Positions 1 to 7,411 of a stretch of DNA of 64,000 nucleotides are shown in pieces. How positions within the stretch are numbered: the first letter of the stretch is position 1; each line of letters begins with the position of its first letter. A program made the position numbers and the translations under genes. The stretch is taken from contig NZ_JAAGRN010000001.1 of NCBI RefSeq assembly GCF_010499255.1, positions 1-64,000 of the forward strand. The letters are read 5' to 3'. This DNA comes from Sheuella amnicola. Its GTDB lineage: Bacteria; Pseudomonadota; Gammaproteobacteria; Burkholderiales; Burkholderiaceae_B. The notes under the pieces were generated by a model. It made no database searches. It was not told the DNA's origin and was given only the letters and a program-made list of their open reading frames with translations.

Positions 1-72
1 AAAATCGACTACTGAAAAGGAGAGCTTGGCAGTCTAATCGAGACTAGCAAAATAAATAACATGACAAACTGG

Positions 73-162
73 TGTATCAATATTCAATTGCCGATGTCGG
101 AAAAACTGTATCAAAATTCAATTGCCGATGTCGGAAAAACTGTATCAAAATTCAATTGCCGT
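73..162. repeat. 34-bp tandem repeat, about 2.7 copies
   Basis: Copies begin at 73, 107 and 141. The first two complete copies differ at one base, and the third breaks off after TTCAATTGCC, continuing GTTGACAGCG. The unit starts TGTATCAAAATTCAATTGCC. There are no spacers, so it is not a CRISPR array. Short arrays of a unit starting TGT are typical of IS21-family ends, so this may be the end of a lost insertion sequence; that identification is inference. Confidence 0.8.
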
Positions 163-212
163 TGACAGCGTATTGTGTTCTCTTCATGGTTTTCTCCCAT
201 CTCAGTTTTTAC

Positions 213-246
213 ATCATAGATGTCTACTGATTTGGGGGAATGCCAC
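213..246. repeat. Imperfect dispersed repeat, left copy
   Basis: The stretch containing ATAGATGTCTACTGATTTGG recurs imperfectly at 7510-7543 in the same orientation, with about five differences. The two copies bracket the tRNA scar, the ttr operon and the truncated amidohydrolase. They could be ends or internal pieces of related insertion sequences; the right copy overlaps a transposase-like remnant on the minus strand. Confidence 0.55.
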
Positions 247-404
247 TACCTGAATTTGAAGGTAAGCCAAATATCAGCCAAGCTGAATTGGTCGAACGTA
301 AGAACTTCGCAAGGAAGCGCGAAAAGGAACTCTACGGTCGTGCGGTCAAGGCGGTAATGGAAGCTGGACCAGAGTTCAAAGATGCAATCATGGGATCGGA
401 TTGA
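240..404 (+). CDS. Small charged protein of unknown function
   Basis: A 54-residue ORF starts ATG at 240 with a GGGGG stretch 3-4 bases upstream and ends TGA at 402-404. The product is rich in Lys, Arg and Glu, with a central NFARKREKELYGRAVKAV helix-like segment, and has no membrane segment or signal peptide. I do not recognise it. It sits just left of the putative integration scar, so it may belong to a mobile element that runs off the left edge of the window. It could also be the shortened tail of a larger gene. The ORF is short, so chance is a real alternative. Confidence 0.3.
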   Translation: MPLPEFEGKPNISQAELVERKNFARKREKELYGRAVKAVMEAGPEFKDAIMGSD

Positions 405-438
405 TCCCAGATTGTGCAATTTTTGTACATAAAAAGTG

Positions 439-528
439 GTGATAAGTTGTGTTGCTCAGTGTTGCACAGTGATGGTCTTCGTACGGTAACGCGTTGATAA
501 AATTACACTATTGCATACAACTTATCAC
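439..528. repeat. Inverted repeat beside the tRNA scar (arm-like sites)
   Basis: GTGATAAGTTGT at 439-450 is repeated as its exact inverse complement ACAACTTATCAC at 517-528. Between them lie two near-identical direct decamers, GTTGCTCAGT and GTTGCACAGT, at 451-470. Short paired sites like these, 20-110 bases from a tRNA-derived core, resemble the arm-type sites that tyrosine integrases and excisionases bind. The role is inferred from position. Confidence 0.5.
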
Positions 529-548
529 TAACTTGTGTCAAATCCCTC

Positions 549-594
549 AATCATAATCCGCAGGTACCCTGTTCGAATCAGGGATGCGCCACCA
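549..594 (+). tRNA. 3' fragment of a tRNA-Met(CAU) gene, probable att site
   Basis: The sequence has the anticodon loop ATCATAA, the 3' side of the anticodon stem TCCGC, a perfect T-arm (CCCTG, loop TTCGAAT, CAGGG at 567-583), the acceptor 3' strand ATGCGCC and a terminal ACCA at 591-594. The 5' half is missing: no GGCGCAT acceptor strand, D-arm or GCGGA stem strand is found upstream. It therefore cannot be a working tRNA. A 3' tRNA piece starting in the anticodon loop is what a tyrosine integrase leaves as the distal attachment site of an integrated element. The intact gene would lie outside this window. Confidence 0.75.
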
Positions 595-602
595 CTAAAT
601 TC

Positions 603-638
603 AAGGGTCTTGAAGCATTTTGCTTTAAGGCCTTTTAT
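603..638 (+). terminator. Hairpin and T-rich tail after the tRNA fragment
   Basis: Bases 603-617 pair with 621-635 around a TTT loop, giving about 15 pairs including three G-T wobbles, and a T-rich stretch follows. It lies directly behind the tRNA 3' end, where a tRNA terminator is expected. This suggests that the right-hand flank is the original DNA downstream of the tRNA. Confidence 0.6.
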
Positions 639-647
639 GTTTTTATC

Positions 648-671
648 GTCTATGTAGACAGCATGTAGACA
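648..671. repeat. ATGTAGACA direct repeats
   Basis: ATGTAGACA occurs at 652-660 and 663-671 with a period of 11. The first copy forms the small palindrome GTCTATGTAGAC at 648-659. TGTAGACA motifs are often found between a tRNA 3' end and a P4-type integrase gene, but no integrase ORF follows here. From 672 to 947 I see no convincing gene. Confidence 0.5.
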
Positions 672-947
672 TTTTCTGTCAATCAATGTGTCGTCTATTC
701 GAGAAGAGCCGGGCGGGTTTACGCCGTATTGCGGTATTCAAGTTGATGCCATCCCCTCAAATTTCGTTTTCTGTCAGGTCGATCCTCACCATACCCCCAC
801 CCCCGGAATCGGTTTGGGACTCCTGCGCACCCTTTACACAATAATTTGTACGAACGATTCCTTATATTTTCAAATCGACCACAATATTAAGCAATGTTGA
901 GATCAGGTAAACTTAATAACCAAGACTTTCATTCACCATCTATTTAA

Positions 948-1109
948 GAATGGGGTGAATTTGTTCATGGACTGAATTTACCCAAATTGAGGCCCACAGT
1001 TGTTCAGGGTGGGGCGTTGACCGTAGAACCCGGTCTTTTTAATTATGAAGTGTTCAATCTTTGGGACGATTCCAACTCCCATCATGTCCAAGAGCCACCT
1101 CGTCACTGA
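948..1109 (+). pseudogene. Possible 3' remnant of an unidentified gene
   Basis: The plus-strand frame from 948 to the TGA at 1107-1109 reads as an ordinary-looking peptide of 53 residues, including VVQGGALTVEPGLFNYEVFN and a His-His pair near the end. It has no plausible start codon and is preceded by a TAA at 945. It converges on ttrA. The composition looks like real protein rather than random translation, but I cannot name a family. It may be the tail of a gene cut by a rearrangement. A weak hairpin (GACCG/CGGTC followed by five T, 1019-1040) lies inside it, which argues for caution. Confidence 0.25.
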
Positions 1110-1121
1110 TTACCGGACTCT

Positions 1122-4100
1122 TCATGCCTTCTCGATTCGAGCTGGCAACCCCTGCCTGACAACAGCACCAGACATCCAATCGATCCATGCATTGCTAACG
1201 TCACCGTGTGTTTTGTCGTTCAGACCCAAATCATTCAGATTGATGCCTGCGGCCAACGCAGGGTTATGGGGTAACGGTTTGCCATCCACAATATGCTTTC
1301 TGGCACCAAGGTCAGTATGGCCATAGCCATGTTCAATCGCAATACATCCATCAATCACACCATCGCGAATCATGGCAATGCCGGTCAGTGAACCACCCGG
1401 CGTTGTAATGCGAATCGTGTCGCCATTCTGAATTCCGAGTCGTTTTGCATCTGCACGATTAACTGACACAGGATTGTGCGGATGCACCTGTCGCAACCTA
1501 TCCACGCCAATCGATATGGAACTCATCAGATTGGACTTATATGAAGTCAGTAAAAATGGATAGTCCTGGCTACGGAAAACATCCCGAACTGCCTGCCCAC
1601 CTGCCAGCCTGTTTGGATACCAAGTGGGGCAGCCACAATTGCGCTCTCCGGTCATTGAGTGACGTGTCTTGGATACATCTTCGCTCCAGACTTGCAATGC
1701 AGGTACATGCTTTGATCTCAAGTGCTTTCCATCCCATGCATTTTCGAGTTTGTCAAAACGCCCTCCGCGGGTCATGACCATGGCAACTTCACGCCACTCA
1801 TCTGGCTTTAGTTTCGCTTGAAGAGTCGATACATATCTTTGCATGCCAGTAATCTCCAAATCATCGTCACTGGCAGGTTCAACGGGTTTAACACCAGCGA
1901 AGGCGATGTTGGCAATTCCGCGGAGATAAAAATCTTCTGCGGTTTCAAGATTGAACTTTTCTCCTGCCTTGTTTGTAATCACGCCTTCACCAAATCCCGG
2001 CATCTTCAGACGCTTGGCGACAGCCAACAAAAATGTCTCGAGATTGACAGGTACCCCTGAAGCAGTTTTCGCAACACGCGGTTCAACTGCAGGACAACGT
2101 ACAGTAGAAGTTTTGGCGATGACGTCCGCCCAGGGTGCACCTATACCCCAGCTTTCGTAGGTAATGGTGTCGGGCACAATGTAGTCAGCCATTGCACTCG
2201 TTTCATTGATAAACGGGTCTACTGACACGATGAGAGGAAGCCGTGTTGGGTCACGCAATTGGTCTACCAATGCGCTCTTGAATCCTGCGATGGAATACAC
2301 AGGATTACTCATGTGATTGATCCAGACCTTTGCGTGGTAGGGATAACCTGCTAGACCAGAAGCCAACATCTCACTACTCAATCCCCCAACCAGTGGATAC
2401 CATGGAGCGGGTGCGGGGTATGGGGATTGCCCAGCTTCTTTTTTTCGGCGATATTCACTTGTCTTTTCATAGGGAAAGCGATTGCGTGATAGTGCAACAC
2501 CTTTGGGATCGACTTTCCCAGGAAAGTTTGCAAAGTTGTACTTTGGACCCGGCCCAAAAGGACCGAAGGGACCTGCATCCAGCACCAATCCGCCTTCTAC
2601 GTTGAGGTTTCCGACTAGCGTATTGAGCATCGCTATCGCATAAGCCGTGTAAAAGCCCGCGCCATTCATTGTTCCACCATGTGCATCAGCTACGGCAGAC
2701 TTGCCATAGCTGCTGAATTCACGGGCAATAGATTCAATTTCAGCGCGGGGTACACCGGACAATTCAGCGTATTCATCGAGGGTCTTTAGCTGTGACTGCT
2801 CACGCAACATCGCGAGGGCAGAGCACACTCTTACTGGAGCATTCCCCAAAGACGGGATCTCCATCTGTTCATCAATGAATAGAGCCGCTGAATCTGGTGT
2901 GTCATGTGGCATCAATTTTCCATCACTCACCATTTTCACCACAAACACGTCTGGCGCTTTTTCATCCCCCACCTTCGGCCAGCCAAAATCAGCACCACGC
3001 AAAAAAGTGCCAAAGCGTGGGTGGTTGGGCTCCGCCACTATGAGATGTGTGGCGTTGGTCCAAGAAGCCTCTCCAGCTGCCCTCATCGCTGCGGGCCCAG
3101 GTTGTGAGAGGCATCTTGCGTCAAAATGCTCGTTTTCAATAATCCATCGAATTAAACCCATGGCCAATGCAAGATCTCCTGCAGGCTTTACAGCGACCCA
3201 GCGATTGCCCGAGCCGGCTGCAAAGCTTGAGGAGGTTGGAAGGATGGGAGACACAACGATGTACTTGAAGATGTTCGAGCTGCGCGTACGTGCCTGAGCG
3301 AGCTCACGACCTTGCCGCTGGAATGGATTACCAGACTGCGCAGGTGCCGTGCCAATGAAAAGACCAAATTGTGCATTTGACCAGTCCGGCTTTCCATGTG
3401 GCATGCCAGGGATGTTACCGAGTGCTGCGGCAGCACCGACTCGGAAAGACTGACCGCAGTAGGCTCCGTGGTTGCTAACGTTTACTGTGCCAAAAGACTG
3501 GCGAGCAAATCTGTTGATGAGCGGAGTGCGTCCCTCGTTGGACGCATCGGTCACTAGCAATTGATTCGAAATTGGACCATATTCAGGATTTTCTGGATCA
3601 ATCAGCGTTTTGTTGTCAAAAATGGCTCGCAAGCCATCCACCTGACCTTCACCGAAAAGATTGCCGCCTTCACAGACTTCCTCAATCAACTGTTCAAAAG
3701 TGATGGACATCCATTTTCCCTCACCGCGCTTGCCGACTCTCTTGAGCGGTGTCAGCACGCGGTATGGGCTATATTGCTGCTCCAACATTGAGGATCCGCG
3801 TGCGCATGAAGTAGCGCGTCCTTCAAGTCCCTGCTCCCCTCCTAGCGCAGCATAAACATCGCGCACGTGCATCTCCATCGGTGCAGGATTTGTCGTTGCT
3901 AGAGGATGGTAAGGGTTACCCGCGACCCGGATGATGCGATTTGTTGCAGTGTCCACTCTGACGCGAACACCGCACTGTGTCCAGCATCCCAAACAACTTG
4001 AAGGAGTGACCGTTTGCCCGGGCTGAGTGGACAACAATCCAGTGACTGGATCAATGCTGAATTCGGGTGTAAGAGATTGTCCTCTTGTGCCATGCGCAGT

Positions 4101-4280
4101 TTTGACTCCCGCCGAGCCAGTAGCCAAGCCTTTGACAGCCTTGTAAGCTGTTTCGCCATAGCCTGCAGCAAATGCTGCCAATCCGCCAGCAGCGGCACCA
4201 CCTTGCAGTATGAGCTTTCGGCGCGTGGTATTGGTTTTATTTTGATTTTGTTGACCATTATGGTCTGTTTTTTTGCTCAT
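1122..4280 (-). CDS. ttrA: Tetrathionate reductase catalytic subunit A (molybdopterin)
   Basis: This is the large catalytic subunit of a periplasmic, membrane-anchored tetrathionate reductase, which reduces tetrathionate to thiosulfate as a respiratory acceptor. The product has about 1,052 residues, close to the roughly 1,020 of known TtrA. A Tat signal with Arg-Arg at residues 20-21 (TTRRKLILQG) is followed by a 4Fe-4S motif with Cys 96, 99, 103 and 159. A Cys at 275 in NHGAYCGQSFR is the likely molybdenum ligand. The C-terminus holds the molydopterin-dinucleotide-binding fold. I chose ATG at 4280; a TTG lies 9 bases upstream. It is the third gene of ttrBCA, 79 bases after ttrC. Assignment rests on strong TtrB and TtrC neighbours in the classical order. 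Related arsenate or polysulfide reductases are the alternative. Confidence 0.85.
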   Translation of the reverse strand: MSKKTDHNGQQNQNKTNTTRRKLILQGGAAAGGLAAFAAGYGETAYKAVKGLATGSAGVKTAHGTRGQSLTPEFSIDPVTGLLSTQPGQTVTPSSCLGCWTQCGVRVRVDTATNRIIRVAGNPYHPLATTNPAPMEMHVRDVYAALGGEQGLEGRATSCARGSSMLEQQYSPYRVLTPLKRVGKRGEGKWMSITFEQLIEEVCEGGNLFGEGQVDGLRAIFDNKTLIDPENPEYGPISNQLLVTDASNEGRTPLINRFARQSFGTVNVSNHGAYCGQSFRVGAAAALGNIPGMPHGKPDWSNAQFGLFIGTAPAQSGNPFQRQGRELAQARTRSSNIFKYIVVSPILPTSSSFAAGSGNRWVAVKPAGDLALAMGLIRWIIENEHFDARCLSQPGPAAMRAAGEASWTNATHLIVAEPNHPRFGTFLRGADFGWPKVGDEKAPDVFVVKMVSDGKLMPHDTPDSAALFIDEQMEIPSLGNAPVRVCSALAMLREQSQLKTLDEYAELSGVPRAEIESIAREFSSYGKSAVADAHGGTMNGAGFYTAYAIAMLNTLVGNLNVEGGLVLDAGPFGPFGPGPKYNFANFPGKVDPKGVALSRNRFPYEKTSEYRRKKEAGQSPYPAPAPWYPLVGGLSSEMLASGLAGYPYHAKVWINHMSNPVYSIAGFKSALVDQLRDPTRLPLIVSVDPFINETSAMADYIVPDTITYESWGIGAPWADVIAKTSTVRCPAVEPRVAKTASGVPVNLETFLLAVAKRLKMPGFGEGVITNKAGEKFNLETAEDFYLRGIANIAFAGVKPVEPASDDDLEITGMQRYVSTLQAKLKPDEWREVAMVMTRGGRFDKLENAWDGKHLRSKHVPALQVWSEDVSKTRHSMTGERNCGCPTWYPNRLAGGQAVRDVFRSQDYPFLLTSYKSNLMSSISIGVDRLRQVHPHNPVSVNRADAKRLGIQNGDTIRITTPGGSLTGIAMIRDGVIDGCIAIEHGYGHTDLGARKHIVDGKPLPHNPALAAGINLNDLGLNDKTHGDVSNAWIDWMSGAVVRQGLPARIEKA

Positions 4281-4359
4281 GGCATTCAATCCGGTTGGCC
4301 AGTAGATGCACCGACCCTTAAAGGGTTAATAACTGGCTTGATTAAGTTACGCGTGACAT

Positions 4360-5400
4360 TCAGGACGATTGGCTGCGTACGGCATACTTTGGAAATTTTT
4401 CCAATAAAAATAAAATGGCTGCGATGATCGTTACGCAAAGGCCGAACATACCGAGAATGCCAAGTAAGCCATCACCACCAATAGGCATGTGATAAAGATA
4501 CAAACCGGCACCGTACTTAGGCACCCCCTGAACTGCCATGAAAATGATCCAGCGAAAGACCCATGCTGAGGCCATCAAGGCAGCTGCAACCAGCATGCTG
4601 TAGTGTGGACGCATCAAGAAGCGTGAATGCCTCAGCAACAGACCAAGAATGAATGCTGCAGTTAAAACGGATCCAACCACACTTAGCTTCCAGACAGGGA
4701 ATTGCTCATACAATTTTTTAGCCATGGTGAAGGAGGCGTCATGCCCTAATGCTCCCATTATGGTCCACACGATTGCACTAGCAAACGCAAGTCCAAGTGC
4801 TACCAACCCAAGGCGTCGCAGCAGTTCTGCAGACTCTTTCCCAAGCCCACCGGGTAGCCATCGAACGATCAGCAGCATCGCACCAAGCGCACTCATCCAA
4901 CCTGTCAGCGCAAAGTTGATTGGGAGAAACGGTGTGTTCCAAAGAGGTCGTGACCGCACTACCATCACTTCAAGGCCGGTATAGGCAAGAATCGAAATCG
5001 CAGAAAAGCTGATCAGTACAGCGAACAACCTCAACCAGCCAGTTTTTCCAAACCACCATGCAGCACAAAGGGCCAGCGAAAGAAATACAAACACTGGCAA
5101 TAAATATGCGCCAATGGACATCCAGGACCAAGGCGTGAAATGAGCATAAAAATGCCAAAACCGCCCCGGCTGGTGTAAGTCTGCAAGCAATGAAACAGGT
5201 GCTGCAATCACGCTAATGGCCAGCACCACGACTGCAGCAGGCATCAGCATGGAGGCAGCTCTGCTGTTTCTTGCAAACAGAGTCAATCCTGCAACGGTCA
5301 AAGCTGATGTGGCAGCGATCCCGATAAAAAAGAAATATTGCACTGCCCAGGGAAGCCAAGCTGCTTCATAGGCAGGTGTCAGAAGCTCAACGATTTGCAC
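4360..5400 (-). CDS. ttrC: Tetrathionate reductase membrane subunit C (NrfD-like)
   Basis: This is an integral membrane quinol dehydrogenase subunit of the NrfD/PsrC family, 346 residues with about nine hydrophobic segments. It would anchor the TtrAB heterodimer to the periplasmic face and pass electrons from menaquinol or ubiquinol to TtrB. The start is GTG at 5400 with AGGA about 8 bases upstream, which fits better than later ATG codons inside the first membrane segment. It lies 39 bases after ttrB and 79 bases before ttrA, in the same B-C-A order as Salmonella. NrfD-family sequences vary widely, so the subunit name depends on the neighbours. Confidence 0.85.
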   Translation of the reverse strand: MQIVELLTPAYEAAWLPWAVQYFFFIGIAATSALTVAGLTLFARNSRAASMLMPAAVVVLAISVIAAPVSLLADLHQPGRFWHFYAHFTPWSWMSIGAYLLPVFVFLSLALCAAWWFGKTGWLRLFAVLISFSAISILAYTGLEVMVVRSRPLWNTPFLPINFALTGWMSALGAMLLIVRWLPGGLGKESAELLRRLGLVALGLAFASAIVWTIMGALGHDASFTMAKKLYEQFPVWKLSVVGSVLTAAFILGLLLRHSRFLMRPHYSMLVAAALMASAWVFRWIIFMAVQGVPKYGAGLYLYHMPIGGDGLLGILGMFGLCVTIIAAILFLLEKFPKYAVRSQSS

Positions 5401-5439
5401 AATAATATCCTGGAGTTCGAGTGATTCAACGCGGATCTA

Positions 5440-6216
5440 TCAATGCGACGCGACCAGGCGGACGCTTGCCTGGCCATCTATTCCATTGACAAACTCATCG
5501 GGCAATCCGATGTAAAACACGTTAGGTGCTGTTCCCATATCTGGCTTGAGCACTTTGATGTCTTTTTTGTGTTCAGCAATCGTGCGGGAGATCATGCTGT
5601 TGGGATCATTCAAGTCGCCAATCACGCGCGCGCCACCTACACAACTTTCCACACAAGCCGGCAGAAGTCCGACTTCAAGTCGATGCTCGCAGAATGTGCA
5701 CTTGTCCGCTGTTTGAGTTTCGTGATTGATAAACCTGGCATCGTAGGGACATGCTTGAACACAATAGCCGCAACCAACGCATCTCTCGTTATCCACCAAT
5801 ACCACGCCGTCCGTACGCTGAAATGTTGCCTGAACTGGACAGACGGGTACGCAAGGTGGGTTGTTGCAGTGGTTGCACAGCCTAGGAAGACTGACCATCG
5901 CTGAAGGCGCCGAACTATCCTTGCTTTCGACCTCGTACTGCAAAACGGTTGTTCTGAACTGACCGATGGGGGGTAGATTTTCCATGGAGCAACTGACTGT
6001 GCAAGCCTGACATCCAATGCACTTGCGCATGTCAATTACCATGCCATATCGCTTACCTGGTAAGCCAGGTCTTTTCGGTGGCTGCTCGCCAATCGCTGCC
6101 CGGACGGCTTGAATCGGAATCACCGCTGTTGCTGATGCTCCAATTCCTAAACATCCCTTTAAAAATCCGCGCTTCGTTGCGATCTGAGCATTATCCGAAC
6201 TTGCTGACTTGCCCAT
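5440..6216 (-). CDS. ttrB: Tetrathionate reductase iron-sulfur subunit B
   Basis: The 258-residue product is a four-cluster ferredoxin-type electron-transfer subunit that links TtrC to TtrA. Cys groups appear in order: CIGCQACTVSC, CNHCNNPPCVPVC, CVGCGYCVQAC and the region from CTFC to CVESC. The stretch from RLCNHC to NHETQTADKCTFC is nearly the same as enterobacterial TtrB, which makes the name secure. The N-terminal targeting signal reads ATKRGFLKG, with Lys-Arg instead of Arg-Arg; this rare Tat variant is also known for Salmonella TtrB. It is the first gene of the operon, and an FNR-like palindrome lies 67 bases upstream. Confidence 0.93.
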   Translation of the reverse strand: MGKSASSDNAQIATKRGFLKGCLGIGASATAVIPIQAVRAAIGEQPPKRPGLPGKRYGMVIDMRKCIGCQACTVSCSMENLPPIGQFRTTVLQYEVESKDSSAPSAMVSLPRLCNHCNNPPCVPVCPVQATFQRTDGVVLVDNERCVGCGYCVQACPYDARFINHETQTADKCTFCEHRLEVGLLPACVESCVGGARVIGDLNDPNSMISRTIAEHKKDIKVLKPDMGTAPNVFYIGLPDEFVNGIDGQASVRLVASH

Positions 6217-6282
6217 GTTTCTAGGCCTTACATTCTAAATTAAAAACAGTTATAAGTTTATTTCTATGAGTTATAAAATGGT

Positions 6283-6296
6283 TTGAGATAAATCAA
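6283..6296. promoter_or_regulatory. FNR/ANR-like binding site upstream of ttrB
   Basis: TTGAG-ATAA-ATCAA matches the FNR consensus TTGAT-N4-ATCAA at nine of ten positions. It ends 67 bases before the ttrB start codon, leaving room for a promoter with the site near -41. Anaerobic FNR control of ttrBCA is known in Salmonella. No other regulator binding site was recognised. Confidence 0.6.
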
Positions 6297-6350
6297 GTCA
6301 TAGCTATTTCACGGAAAAGTACCCGCCATGTTCGAGCACATTCCCTCCTT

Positions 6351-6503
6351 TCAATGATTCGTCCGACTTCTGATCATGAATGCGACCAGCGTGACGACTG
6401 TGATCGGGACAACAAAGCTCATCATGACAGTTGAAAAGGCATCATTCGCATCATGCGCCTGGGAGTGGTTTAGTTTGCAATCAACGTAAAAGCTAAGGAA
6501 CAT
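6351..6503 (-). CDS. Small single-span membrane protein, unknown
   Basis: A 50-residue ORF starting MFLSFYVDCK has one clear membrane segment (MMSFVVPITVVTLVAFMI) followed by a short positive tail ending RSRTNH. It lies upstream of ttrB in the same direction, directly after an IS3-family remnant. It may be the tail of a gene cut by that insertion or a small peptide of its own. I do not recognise a family. No strong ribosome-binding site is visible. Confidence 0.25.
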   Translation of the reverse strand: MFLSFYVDCKLNHSQAHDANDAFSTVMMSFVVPITVVTLVAFMIRSRTNH

Positions 6504-6523
6504 CTGGGAGAGTGAGGCCGAGC

Positions 6524-6600
6524 CAGCCAGGCGTAGTAGCCACTGCGATGCACCTTCAATACCCTGCACATCCCCGACAGGCTGAACTCCTGGAGATGAG
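6524..6600 (-). mobile_element. IS3-family orfB transposase remnant
   Basis: The minus-strand frame reads HLQEFSLSGMCRVLKVHRSG followed by YYAWL. This matches the start of IS3-family OrfB transposases, where MCRVLxVxRSGYYAWL precedes the integrase core. The similarity stops after YYAWL, so only about 25 codons survive. The fragment abuts or overlaps the broken 5' end of the amidohydrolase gene on the other strand, so it probably marks the rearrangement that cut that gene. Confidence 0.65.
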
Positions 6601-7335
6601 CTTGACCAAATGCTGGATAAATATGCCCCTATGGGCTATCAAATGGCGTTTCACTGTAATGGTGATGTGGGCTTTGACGTCGTGTTGGATGCCTATGAGA
6701 ACGCTCTGAATAAACATAATCCCATAGGTACTGATCATCGCTGGCGTGTTGAGCATTTGGGCGCAGCGCGTGCAGATCAATTCCAGCGCGCAGAGCGTCT
6801 TGGTGTAACTGTTTCACTTGCACCATTTCAATTCATCTATTGGGGTGATTTGTTAGACGGTACGATGTTTAAGCCGGAATATGGTTCCCAATGGCAGCGT
6901 GCTGGTGATGGCATGAAAATGAAAACACCCACTACATTCCATAACGACGGCTCTGTATCACCGCCAGATACGTTGAGAAATATTCAGCATATGGTGACTC
7001 GTACAACCGATTCTGGCAAGGTTCATGGAGCGAATCAGGCGGTCACCCTAGACCAGGCACTAAGAGCATCAACTATTAATGGTGCATATCAGTTAAAGCG
7101 CGAAAAAGAAATTGGATCTCTTGAGGTTGGTAAGTACGCTGATTTTGTAGAGCTTTCCGCTGATATTACCGCTGTTAAACCCAATGAGATTGTAGAGAAA
7201 GTAAAAGTTAAAGGAACATGGCTTGGCGGTAAAAAAATCGATACTGCAAAGTTCCTTGAGCAAATCTCTGCAATTGATCCTACAGAGCATCAAGGTTTGT
7301 CAAACTCTGCTTTCAAAAATGTCCATGACCATTAA
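6586..7335 (+). pseudogene. 5'-truncated YtcJ-like amidohydrolase
   Basis: The reading frame is open from a TGA at 6583-6585 to TAA at 7333-7335 and holds the C-terminal 40-45% of an Amidohydrolase_3 (YtcJ-type) metal-dependent hydrolase. Recognisable parts are FHCNGD (a metal-ligand His region), WRVEHLGAA, HNDGSVSPPDT and the closing EIGSLEVGKYADFVEL segment of the composite beta-sandwich. Complete relatives have about 550-600 residues. The N-terminal half, with the first metal-binding histidines, is missing and IS3-like sequence lies at the break. The internal ATG at 6610 could still start a 241-residue product, but that product could not be a working enzyme. Confidence 0.8.
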
Positions 7336-7344
7336 TCTCCAAGG

Positions 7345-7396
7345 CCCCTGATCGTATCAGGGGATGGTGACGGCTCTTCCCCATTATCGGGGGAAG
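7345..7396. terminator. Two consecutive hairpins without T-tract
   Basis: CCCCTGA (7345-7351) pairs with TCAGGGG (7357-7363) around a five-base loop. CTTCCCC (7376-7382) pairs with GGGGAAG (7390-7396). They start 10 bases after the amidohydrolase stop. A terminator role is possible, but neither has a run of T. Confidence 0.4.
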
Positions 7397-7411
7397 GATA
7401 CGCATCAAACA

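Noticed and set aside
73-162. CRISPR array
   Set aside because: Copies are directly adjacent with no spacers and no cas genes are present.
688-900. 70-codon plus-strand ORF after the tRNA fragment
   Set aside because: No recognisable motif, no ribosome-binding site and composition unlike a bacterial protein.
1019-1040. Rho-independent terminator for ttrA
   Set aside because: The T run is on the plus strand, the wrong side for ttrA, and the stem is only five pairs.
6340-6356. Strong AAGGAGGGA ribosome-binding site upstream of ttrB
   Set aside because: On the minus strand it only precedes a ten-codon frame; no gene starts there.
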